Part shown: positions 39,921-45,382 of the stretch, piece after piece
Position numbering within the stretch: the first letter of the stretch is position 1
Layout of the letters: each line of letters opens with the position of its first letter
Source: DASZYF01 sp035545535
GTDB taxonomy: Bacteria > Actinomycetota > Actinomycetes > Mycobacteriales > CAJCIY01
Assembly: GCA_035545535.1 (NCBI GenBank)
Contig: DASZYF010000012.1
Span: 1 to 45,382 of the forward strand
Length of the DNA stretch: 45,382 nucleotides
Direction: 5' to 3'
Translations under genes and position numbers: made by a program
Notes under the pieces: model-generated
Told to the model about the DNA's origin: nothing
Database searches by the model: none
What the model saw: the letters and a program-made list of their open reading frames with translations, nothing else

Positions 39921-40981
39921 GCCTCCGACACTATGCCGTCGTGGCCGCGGGCCCAGCGCACCGAGCTGGCGAGCAGGTGGCCGTAGCCGCGCACCGCTCG
40001 CGGCCGCATCGGGCGGACGGAGAAGGCGTCGTCGTCCTTCAGCGCCTTCGCCATCTCACGGTCGACCAGCAGCGTCCCCGGCCGTGCGAGGGCGCAGCAA
40101 CGGGACGCCACGTTGACGACCGGGCCGAGGACGTCGCCGCCACGCGCGAGCGCCGGCCCCCACGCGATGCCGACGCGCACCGGCGGCACGATCGATCGCT
40201 CGAGCCCGAACGAGTCGGCGAGCAGCAGGCCGATCTCGGTGGCCGCGTGCGGCGAGCTCGCCACGAACATCACCTCGTCGCCGAGCGTCTTCACCACGCG
40301 GCCTCCGTGCGTGACGATCGCGTCGTAGGCGCCGCGCTCGAACGCGACGACCAGCTCCTCGAGCTCGGCCGCGGTCATGTCACGCGTCAGCGACGTGTAG
40401 CCGACGACGTCGGCGAAGCCGACCGCTATCGCGTCCTCGGGCATCTCGGTCGCGAGCCCGGACAGCGCCCGTTGCGCGGCGGCCAGGAGGTGCCGCCGCC
40501 ACGTGTAGACGAGGATCCCCTCGAGGTCGGGCAGCTGCGCGCGCCAGACGTCGAGGATCGCGAGCACCGCCGCTTCGAGGTCGCGTTGCGCGAGGTCGAC
40601 GAGGTGCGGCTCCTGCGCGAGCCGGTCCAGGAGGATGCCGACCTGCGTCTCGGCGAGGTGGCTGAGCGCCTGCCCGTACACCCGGGCGAAGCCTTCGGCC
40701 GTCACCTCGTCGATGCCGCTCGTGGCGCGCAACCGCGCGACGCGCTCGAGCGCGTCGACGTCCGCCTCGGTGTAGGCGGGCACCTCGGGGTCGGGGTCGG
40801 GGAAGCCGAGCGCGCGCCACAGCGCCCGCGCGACCTCGACGTCGACGCCCGAGCGCTGCTCGACCTCGTCGCGCGTCAGGTGCGCGGCTTCGCCGAGCAG
40901 GGTCTGCTCGAGGTGGGCGGAGTACGGCTGGTCGGCGCCGGGAGCCTGCGAGCGGGCCGGGTGATCGGCGCCGGGAGTCAC
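39917..40981 (-). CDS. Class III adenylate/guanylate cyclase with N-terminal helical domain
   Basis: 354 residues, cytoplasmic. Seen: an alpha-helical N-domain (about 20-180) like the autoinhibitory domain of Rv1264-type cyclases, then the cyclase homology domain with metal ligands D191 (VGFADVVGYTSL) and D235 (LGDEVMF), K231, and transition-state residues N290 and R294 (VNVASR). All key residues appear present, so it is probably active; cAMP against cGMP cannot be settled by eye. GTG 40981 is 30 nt after the PH-protein stop. Third gene of birA-PH-cyclase-gpx. Confidence 0.9.
   Translation of the reverse strand: MTPGADHPARSQAPGADQPYSAHLEQTLLGEAAHLTRDEVEQRSGVDVEVARALWRALGFPDPDPEVPAYTEADVDALERVARLRATSGIDEVTAEGFARVYGQALSHLAETQVGILLDRLAQEPHLVDLAQRDLEAAVLAILDVWRAQLPDLEGILVYTWRRHLLAAAQRALSGLATEMPEDAIAVGFADVVGYTSLTRDMTAAELEELVVAFERGAYDAIVTHGGRVVKTLGDEVMFVASSPHAATEIGLLLADSFGLERSIVPPVRVGIAWGPALARGGDVLGPVVNVASRCCALARPGTLLVDREMAKALKDDDAFSVRPMRPRAVRGYGHLLASSVRWARGHDGIVSEA
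39928..39933 (-). promoter_or_regulatory. Leaderless-type -10 (TAGTGT) of gpx
   Basis: TAGTGT, 7 nt before ATG 39920, inside the end of the cyclase gene. Confidence 0.45.
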
Positions 40982-41011
40982 GACGGTTCGGATCAGATCA
41001 GGCGACGCGGA

Positions 41012-41545
41012 TCAGGTGCCGTCTTCGGTCGCCTCGACCGGACCGCTGATGCGGCGGCGCTGGTCCTCGGCCTCGACGCGGCTGTAGATGGTTCGCTGCA
41101 CGTCCTCGACCTTCGGCACGTCCTCGAGCACGACCTGCCCGCGCTCGCCGGCGCTCTCGATCGTCAGCGTGCCGCTGCGGAACAGGCGCTCGATGACGGT
41201 GTGCTGGAACGTGACGTCGTTGACGCGGGTGAGCGGCACGTCCCGGCCGGTGCGCGCGAGCACGCCGACCCGCACCGCGATGCGGCGGTTGGTGAGCACG
41301 TAGTGCGTGGTCAGCCACTTGAGGTACGGGATGAGGCTTCCCCAGATGAGGATCAGCAGCGCGGCGACGAGGATCGCGAGCCGCACCCACTTCGCGCTCG
41401 AGCCGTCGGGCAGCGTCGCGAGGTAGGCGCCGGCGCCGACCACCACCGGCACGAGCAGCGCAGGGATGAACAGCACCCGCCAGTGCGGGTGGAGGTCGAG
41501 CACGACCTCCTCGCCGTCCTCGAGCAGCTTCTTCGGGTACGCCAC
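41012..41545 (-). CDS. Membrane protein with bacterial PH domain (YdbS/YdbT-like)
   Basis: 177 residues. Seen: soluble N-terminus, two hydrophobic segments (about 24-46 and 54-76), then a bPH2 domain beginning HYVLTNRRIAVRVGVLARTG and an acidic tail. Function unknown; related actinobacterial proteins share this position (Rv3278c) beside birA. GTG 41545 begins 5 nt after the birA stop, with CAGGCT 7 nt upstream. Co-transcription with birA, cyclase and gpx is likely. Confidence 0.87.
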   Translation of the reverse strand: MAYPKKLLEDGEEVVLDLHPHWRVLFIPALLVPVVVGAGAYLATLPDGSSAKWVRLAILVAALLILIWGSLIPYLKWLTTHYVLTNRRIAVRVGVLARTGRDVPLTRVNDVTFQHTVIERLFRSGTLTIESAGERGQVVLEDVPKVEDVQRTIYSRVEAEDQRRRISGPVEATEDGT

Positions 41546-41550
41546 GGCGC

Positions 41551-42354
41551 TCAGCCTGGCAGATCCGTCCCCCGCAGATGGACCACGTCGGCCGAGGCGT
41601 AGGGCGTGCCGTCGACGACCAGGCGACCGTCGGTGTCGACGTCGTCAGCGAGGCCGACGACGCTGCGGCCGTCGGGCAGCTCGAGGCGGACCCGAGAGCC
41701 GAGCGTGGCGCAGACCGCGCGGTAGGCGTCGCGCTGCGGCGCGGGATCGATCTGCCACGCGTCGTAGACGGACGCGAGGGACCGGAGCAGGGCGCGCAGC
41801 ACGATCGAGCGGTCGGTCGTGCGCGCGCCCTCGACGGCCAGGCTGGTGGCGGCGACGTCCGGGGGCAGCTCGGCGGCCGTGGTGGTCACGTTGAGGCCGA
41901 CACCGATCACCACCGCGCCGGGTTGCACGGCCTCGGCGAGGATCCCGGCGAGCTTGCGCTCCCCGACGAGCACGTCGTTGGGCCACTTGACGACCGCCTC
42001 GAGCCCGGCCTGGGCGCGCACGGCGCCGGCGGCCGCGAGGCCGGCGAGCAGCGGGAGCCAGCCCCACTCGGCCGGGTCGGACACCTGGGGGCGCAGCAGC
42101 ACGCTGAGCGTCAGACCGGCACGGGCGGGCGAGACCCAGGTGCGGCCCAGGCGCCCCCGGCCCGCGGTCTGGCTCTCGGCCACGACGACGAGGCCTTCCC
42201 CAGCGCCCTCGCGGGCCGCGTCCGCCACGACCGCGTTGGTGCTCGCGGTCTCCGCGAGCACCCGCACCTCGCGCCACAGCCCGATCGGGTCGTCGGCCAG
42301 GGCCCGCTGGAGCTGGGTCTGCTGCAGGGGCGGACGTCCCAGCTCCTCGTACAC
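41551..42354 (-). CDS. birA: Biotin-protein ligase (biotin-[acetyl-CoA-carboxylase] ligase)
   Basis: 267 residues. Activates biotin with ATP and attaches it to BCCP-type subunits of acyl-CoA carboxylases. Seen: ETASTNAVV, SQTAGRGRLGRTW (the GRGRxG biotinyl-AMP loop), KWPNDV and KLAGIL, then a C-terminal SH3-like end (GRSVVGLADDVDTDGRLVV). There is no N-terminal HTH, so it is not a bifunctional repressor. GTG 42354 with CAGGCT 7 nt upstream. Divergent from the carboxylase beta-subunit gene, its functional partner, as in Rv3279c-Rv3280. Confidence 0.94.
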   Translation of the reverse strand: MYEELGRPPLQQTQLQRALADDPIGLWREVRVLAETASTNAVVADAAREGAGEGLVVVAESQTAGRGRLGRTWVSPARAGLTLSVLLRPQVSDPAEWGWLPLLAGLAAAGAVRAQAGLEAVVKWPNDVLVGERKLAGILAEAVQPGAVVIGVGLNVTTTAAELPPDVAATSLAVEGARTTDRSIVLRALLRSLASVYDAWQIDPAPQRDAYRAVCATLGSRVRLELPDGRSVVGLADDVDTDGRLVVDGTPYASADVVHLRGTDLPG

Positions 42355-42389
42355 ACCGGGAAGCCTGGCAGCACCGTCGAAGGCCTCCT

Positions 42390-42416
42390 CCCGCGGGGGG
42401 AACAGGATCCCGCGGG
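42390..42416. promoter_or_regulatory. Mirror-placed pair of CCCGCGGG palindromes between birA and accD
   Basis: CCCGCGGG occurs at 42390-42397 and 42409-42416, 19 bp apart. Each copy lies exactly 36-43 nt upstream of one of the two divergent start codons (42354 and 42452), abutting both predicted -35 regions. Candidate shared operator. Confidence 0.45.
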
Positions 42417-42437
42417 CTTTGGCCAGATGCCGGCCGA

Positions 42438-42443
42438 TAGCCT
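42438..42443 (+). promoter_or_regulatory. Leaderless-type -10 (TAGCCT) of accD
   Basis: TAGCCT, 8 nt before ATG 42452. Confidence 0.55.
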
Positions 42444-42451
42444 CTGGCCCC

Positions 42452-44059
42452 ATGGCAGCAGATCCGGCGGGCGCCGGCGAGGAGAAGGCCACCGGGCCGG
42501 ACATCCACACGACGCGCGGCAAGCTGGAGCTGCTGCTCCAGCACAACGACGAGGCGATCCACGCGGGCTCCGAGCGCGCGGTCGAGGCGCAGCACGCCAA
42601 GGGCAAGATGACCGCCCGCGAGCGCATCCTCGCCTTCCTCGACGAGGGCAGCTTCGTGGAGACCGACGCGCTCGCCCGCCACCGCGCCCGCGACTTCGGC
42701 GTCGACAAGAACCGCCCCTACGGCGACGGCGTCATCACCGGCTACGGCACGGTCGACGGCCGCCAGGTGTGCGTGTTCAGCCAGGACGCGACCGTCTTCG
42801 GCGGCAGCCTCGGCGAGGTCTACGGCGAGAAGATCGTGAAGGTCATGGACCTCGCCCTGAAGACGGGCGTGCCAGTCGTCGGCCTCAACGACGGCGGCGG
42901 CGCCCGCATCCAGGAAGGCATCATGGGTCTCGCGCTCTACGGCGAGATCTTCTACCGCAACGTCATCGCGTCGGGGGTCGTGCCGCAGCTGTCGCTGATC
43001 CTCGGCTCCTGCGCCGGCGGCGCCGTCTACTCCCCCGCGATCACCGACTTCACGCTGATGGTCGACCAGGGCTCGCACATGTTCATCACCGGCCCGGACG
43101 TCATCAAGACGGTCACCGGTGAGGACGTCGGGATGGAGGAGCTCGGCGGCGCGCGCACGCACAACAGCAAGAGCGGCGTCGCGCACTTCATGAGCCCGGA
43201 CGAGCAGTCCTGCCTCGACCTCGCGAAGGCGATCCTGTCCTACCTCCCGAGCAACAACCTCGAGGAGCCGCCGTCCTACGACGGGGTCGACGCCGTCACG
43301 GAAGGCCCGATCGACGAGCTCGACACGATCGTGCCGGACAGCAACAACATGCCGTACGACATGAAGCGCGTCATCGAGCTCGTCGTCGACGAGGACTCCT
43401 TCCTCGAGGTGATGGAGCTGTTCGCGCCGAACATCGTGTGCGGCTTCGCACGCGTCGAAGGCCGCAGCGTCGGCGTCGTCGCGAACAACCCGATGTCGCT
43501 CGCCGGCTGCCTCGACATCGACGCGAGCGAGAAGGCCGCGCGCTTCGTCCGCACCTGCGACGCGTTCAACGTGCCGGTGCTCACGTTCGTCGACGTGCCG
43601 GGCTTCCTGCCGGGCACCGACCAGGAGTGGAACGGCATCATCCGCCGCGGCGCGAAGCTGCTGTACGCCTACGCCGAGGCGACCGTGCCCAAGGTCACGA
43701 TCATCACGCGCAAGGCCTACGGCGGCGCCTACGTCGTCATGGGCTCGAAGCACCTGCGCAGCGACATCGAGCTCGCGTGGCCGACCGGCCAGGTCGCGGT
43801 CATGGGTGCGCAGGGCGCGGTCAACATCATCCGGCGCAAGGAGATCGCAGCGGCGAGCGACCCCGAGTCGACGCGCGGCGCTTTCATCCAGGAGTACGAG
43901 GACACGTTCGCCACCCCGTACATCGCGGCCGACCGCGGCTACGTCGACGCGGTCATCCGTCCGCGCCGCACGCGCCAGGAGGTCGCGAAGGCGCTGCGGA
44001 TGCTGCGCACCAAGCGCGAGAGCCTGCCGCCGAAGAAGCACGGCAACATCCCGCTCTAG
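42452..44059 (+). CDS. accD5: Acyl-CoA carboxylase beta subunit (AccD5/PccB-like)
   Basis: 535 residues. Carboxyltransferase that moves CO2 from carboxybiotin to propionyl- or acetyl-CoA, giving methylmalonyl-CoA or malonyl-CoA for lipid synthesis. Seen: KMTARERILAFLDEGSF, GVITGYGTVDGR, the first oxyanion-hole segment NDGGGARIQEGI, SCAGGAVYSPA, the second in KAYGGAYVVMGSK, and PGFLPGTDQE. Length is normal. ATG 42452 after TAGCCT 8 nt upstream. Followed by the epsilon subunit; the biotinylated alpha subunit is outside the window. Matches Rv3280 by position and orientation. Propionyl-CoA as substrate is inference. Confidence 0.95.
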   Translation: MAADPAGAGEEKATGPDIHTTRGKLELLLQHNDEAIHAGSERAVEAQHAKGKMTARERILAFLDEGSFVETDALARHRARDFGVDKNRPYGDGVITGYGTVDGRQVCVFSQDATVFGGSLGEVYGEKIVKVMDLALKTGVPVVGLNDGGGARIQEGIMGLALYGEIFYRNVIASGVVPQLSLILGSCAGGAVYSPAITDFTLMVDQGSHMFITGPDVIKTVTGEDVGMEELGGARTHNSKSGVAHFMSPDEQSCLDLAKAILSYLPSNNLEEPPSYDGVDAVTEGPIDELDTIVPDSNNMPYDMKRVIELVVDEDSFLEVMELFAPNIVCGFARVEGRSVGVVANNPMSLAGCLDIDASEKAARFVRTCDAFNVPVLTFVDVPGFLPGTDQEWNGIIRRGAKLLYAYAEATVPKVTIITRKAYGGAYVVMGSKHLRSDIELAWPTGQVAVMGAQGAVNIIRRKEIAAASDPESTRGAFIQEYEDTFATPYIAADRGYVDAVIRPRRTRQEVAKALRMLRTKRESLPPKKHGNIPL

Positions 44060-44088
44060 GCCGGCGGAGGCCACGAAGGGAACTGGTG

Positions 44089-44316
44089 ATGAGCGACTCC
44101 GAGGGGACGCCCGAGCGCCCGCTGCTGCGGGTGGTGCGCGGCGACCCGACGCCTGAGGAGCTGGCCGCCCTGGTGGCGGTCGTCGCCGCGCGCGCCTCGG
44201 GCGGCGCGGAGCCGGAGCCGGAGCGCCCGTCGCCGTGGGCGTCGAAGGCGGCGGGCCTGCGCCGGCCGCTGCACCCCGGCCCGGGCGCCTGGGTGGCGAG
44301 CGCCCGCACCCGCTAG
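44089..44316 (+). CDS. accE5: Acyl-CoA carboxylase epsilon subunit
   Basis: 75 residues. Small subunit that binds the alpha/beta carboxylase and raises activity (AccE5 in mycobacteria, PccE in streptomycetes). Seen: LLRVVRGDPTPEELAALVAVVAA, the core helix entry of the family (shortened here), and a C-terminal PHPGPGAWVASARTR-type end (LHPGPGAWVAS). ATG 44089 with GAAGGG upstream; an overlapping GTG at 44086 is the alternative. 29 nt after the beta subunit, same operon. Confidence 0.92.
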   Translation: MSDSEGTPERPLLRVVRGDPTPEELAALVAVVAARASGGAEPEPERPSPWASKAAGLRRPLHPGPGAWVASARTR

Positions 44317-44322
44317 ACCCGG

Positions 44323-44351
44323 GGAACCGATCAGGGGGGTCGGGGGTCTGA
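44323..44351 (+). promoter_or_regulatory. ECF-type promoter, probable autoregulation of the sigma gene
   Basis: GGAACC (44323-44328), 17-nt spacer, GTCTGA (44346-44351), then 6 nt to GTG 44358. The -35 GGAAC and -10 GTC elements match typical ECF sigma promoters, and the distance implies a leaderless transcript. Confidence 0.5.
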
Positions 44352-44357
44352 GAAGGC

Positions 44358-44888
44358 GTGTGGGGCGAACGGCGCGACGACGAGGCCTTCAAGCGGCTCG
44401 TCGACCAGACCTGGCCGCAGCTCGTCCGCACCGCGCGCCTGCTGACCGGCGACGACGCCGCCGCGGAGGACCTCGCCCAGAACGCGCTGGTCAAGACCTA
44501 CGAGCACTGGGGCAGCCTGCGCGCGCCCGAAGCCGCGTCCGCCTACGCCCGGACCACGCTCGTGCGCGACTGCGTGCGGTGGCGCACCCGCAACCGCCGG
44601 GAGGAGCGCCGCGCGCCGGATGCGCTGCCCGAGCGCCTCGGCGCCGACCCCTACGACAGCACCGGTGATGCGCTGCGCGTGCGCCGCGCGCTGCGCACGC
44701 TCCCGGACGAGCAGCGGGCCGCGCTCGTCCTGCGCTACCTGCTCGACCTGTCGGAGGAGGAGACGGCCGCGACGCTCGGTGTCGCCCGCGGGACGGTGAA
44801 GAGCCGCTGCTCGCGCGCGATCAGCACGCTCCGCGCGCAGGGCCTCCTCGACGACGAGCCGACGGCCTTCGAGAGGAGCACCGCGTGA
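44358..44888 (+). CDS. SigE-family ECF sigma factor
   Basis: 176 residues. Second group 4 sigma factor of the window. Seen: region 2 LVRTARLLTGDDAAAEDLAQ with QNALVKTYEHWGSL, region 4 LPDEQRAALVLRYLLDLSEEE and the HTH ATLGVARGTVKSRCSRA. GTG 44358 with AGAAGG directly upstream, too close for a normal RBS; a GGAACC/GTCTGA promoter suggests leaderless and self-activated expression. Its TGA overlaps the next GTG (GTGA at 44885-44888), so the downstream membrane protein may control it. Confidence 0.9.
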   Translation: MWGERRDDEAFKRLVDQTWPQLVRTARLLTGDDAAAEDLAQNALVKTYEHWGSLRAPEAASAYARTTLVRDCVRWRTRNRREERRAPDALPERLGADPYDSTGDALRVRRALRTLPDEQRAALVLRYLLDLSEEETAATLGVARGTVKSRCSRAISTLRAQGLLDDEPTAFERSTA

Positions 44889-45382
44889 CGGAGGAGCAGC
44901 TCCGCCGGTTGCTGGACGGGGCCGCGGGGGAGGCGCCGATGGCCGACCCCGACGACGTCCTGCGGATCGGCCGCGCGAAGGTGAAGCGCCGCCGGCTGAC
45001 CGCGGCGGCGACCGCCGTCGTGCTCATCGCCGGGGGCGCCACGGCGATCGCGCTGCCGGGCAGCAAGGGCCCGGCCACGCACGGACCGATCCGTCTCGCC
45101 GGCGCGCTCACGTCGTACACCGACTGCGCGCACCTGCTGGCGGACCTGCAGCAGCGGTCGGCGGCCGATGTCGGCCCCTACGGGTTCAACACCGGCGGCG
45201 GGTTCGTCCACGGCGGGCTCGCACCCACCGCGGCGCCGCTGGCCGGGCCGGCGTACGGCGCGCAGAAGCAGCTGAGGGCCGCAGGCGACGCTCCGGTGGC
45301 CGCCCCCGCGGCGTCCGCGCCGGCCGGAGCCGCGACCGGCGGGGTGGCGACCACCACGACGAGCGGGGCCTCGGGGGCGAGC
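44885..45382 (+). CDS. Membrane/secreted protein, N-terminus of a likely beta-propeller protein (partial)
   Basis: 166 codons present; the gene continues past the right edge. Seen: a cytoplasmic N-terminus of about 35 residues, KRRRLTAAATAVVLIAGGATAIA (TM about 36-58, shortened), then SYTDCAHLLADLQQRSA, DVGPYGF, and a Gly/Ala/Thr-rich segment. The pairing of a DC-x-x-LL segment with VGPYGF and a low-complexity linker matches the start of secreted Beta_propel (PF09826) proteins, which would continue with a propeller; this is inference from the part seen. Coupled to the sigma gene by GTGA, so the N-terminus may act as anti-sigma. Confidence 0.7.
   Translation, partial: MTEEQLRRLLDGAAGEAPMADPDDVLRIGRAKVKRRRLTAAATAVVLIAGGATAIALPGSKGPATHGPIRLAGALTSYTDCAHLLADLQQRSAADVGPYGFNTGGGFVHGGLAPTAAPLAGPAYGAQKQLRAAGDAPVAAPAASAPAGAATGGVATTTTSGASGAS

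Noticed and set aside
41645..44494. 949-residue minus-strand ORF across birA and accD
   Set aside because: Antisense and frame-shifted reading of well-supported genes on both strands; composition is Asp/Arg/Val shadow type.
1..45382. tRNA/rRNA genes, CRISPR arrays, insertion sequences, attachment sites
   Set aside because: No cloverleaf, spacer-repeat array, transposase or integrase was seen; GC content and codon use look even across the window.

Overview
The window is very GC-rich and densely packed, with many GTG starts and GTGA/ATGA overlaps. It carries actinobacterial marker families: a TIGR03089-type protein, an acyl-CoA carboxylase epsilon subunit, SigE-type sigma factors and a short HU. 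I read it as chromosomal DNA of a non-streptomycete-like member of the Actinomycetia; the genus cannot be fixed from sequence alone. I see no tRNA, rRNA, CRISPR array, insertion sequence or integrase.

Left part (1-28,032) is a cell-surface glycan and cell-wall locus. On the minus strand a four-gene run encodes an LPG-synthase-like membrane protein, an S53 peptidase, a SpoIID-domain protein and a GT4 glycosyltransferase (cut by the window edge). Next come a GT4, a membrane GT2, a hexapeptide acyltransferase and two tandem GT-C-like membrane glycosyltransferases. A plus-strand operon then encodes an ABC polysaccharide exporter (Wzm, and Wzt with a C-terminal sugar-binding type domain), a GT2, two GT4s and a small membrane protein. 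A Tat-exported PGRP amidase, HU, RmlB/RmlD (dTDP-rhamnose), a second S53 peptidase coupled to a polyprenol-phosphate mannose synthase, and an LCP glycan ligase complete it. A plausible flow is: activated sugars (RmlB/D, later Ugd), assembly by GT2/GT4 enzymes on a lipid, export by Wzm/Wzt, decoration by the GT-C and GtrB/GtrA type enzymes using polyprenol-linked sugars, and attachment to peptidoglycan by LCP, with SpoIID and amidase remodelling the wall.

Right part (26,371-45,382) follows, in order and orientation, a backbone I know from Mycobacterium tuberculosis Rv3266c-Rv3281: rmlD, LCP, TIGR03089, fadE25-like dehydrogenase, GtrA, PH-domain protein, birA, accD5, accE5. Into this are interleaved a lipoprotein, a HerA-like ATPase, a Ser/Pro-rich stalk protein, UDP-glucose dehydrogenase, a sortase-type CocE hydrolase, a sigma/PKD-anti-sigma pair, glutathione peroxidase and a class III cyclase. 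purE/purK, which sit here in M. tuberculosis, are absent. The window ends in a second sigma factor followed by the N-terminus of a likely beta-propeller surface protein.

Regulation visible by eye: at least 13 genes have a TAnnnT -10 box only 6-8 nt upstream of the start codon, the layout of leaderless actinobacterial mRNAs. Other structured DNA includes a 67-nt double-stem element, a 51-bp tandem repeat, two shared CTAG stop overlaps, and a mirror-symmetric pair of CCCGCGGG sites between birA and accD. The most unusual protein observation is a beta-type module inserted into two neighbouring glycosyltransferases with its sequence blocks in swapped order.
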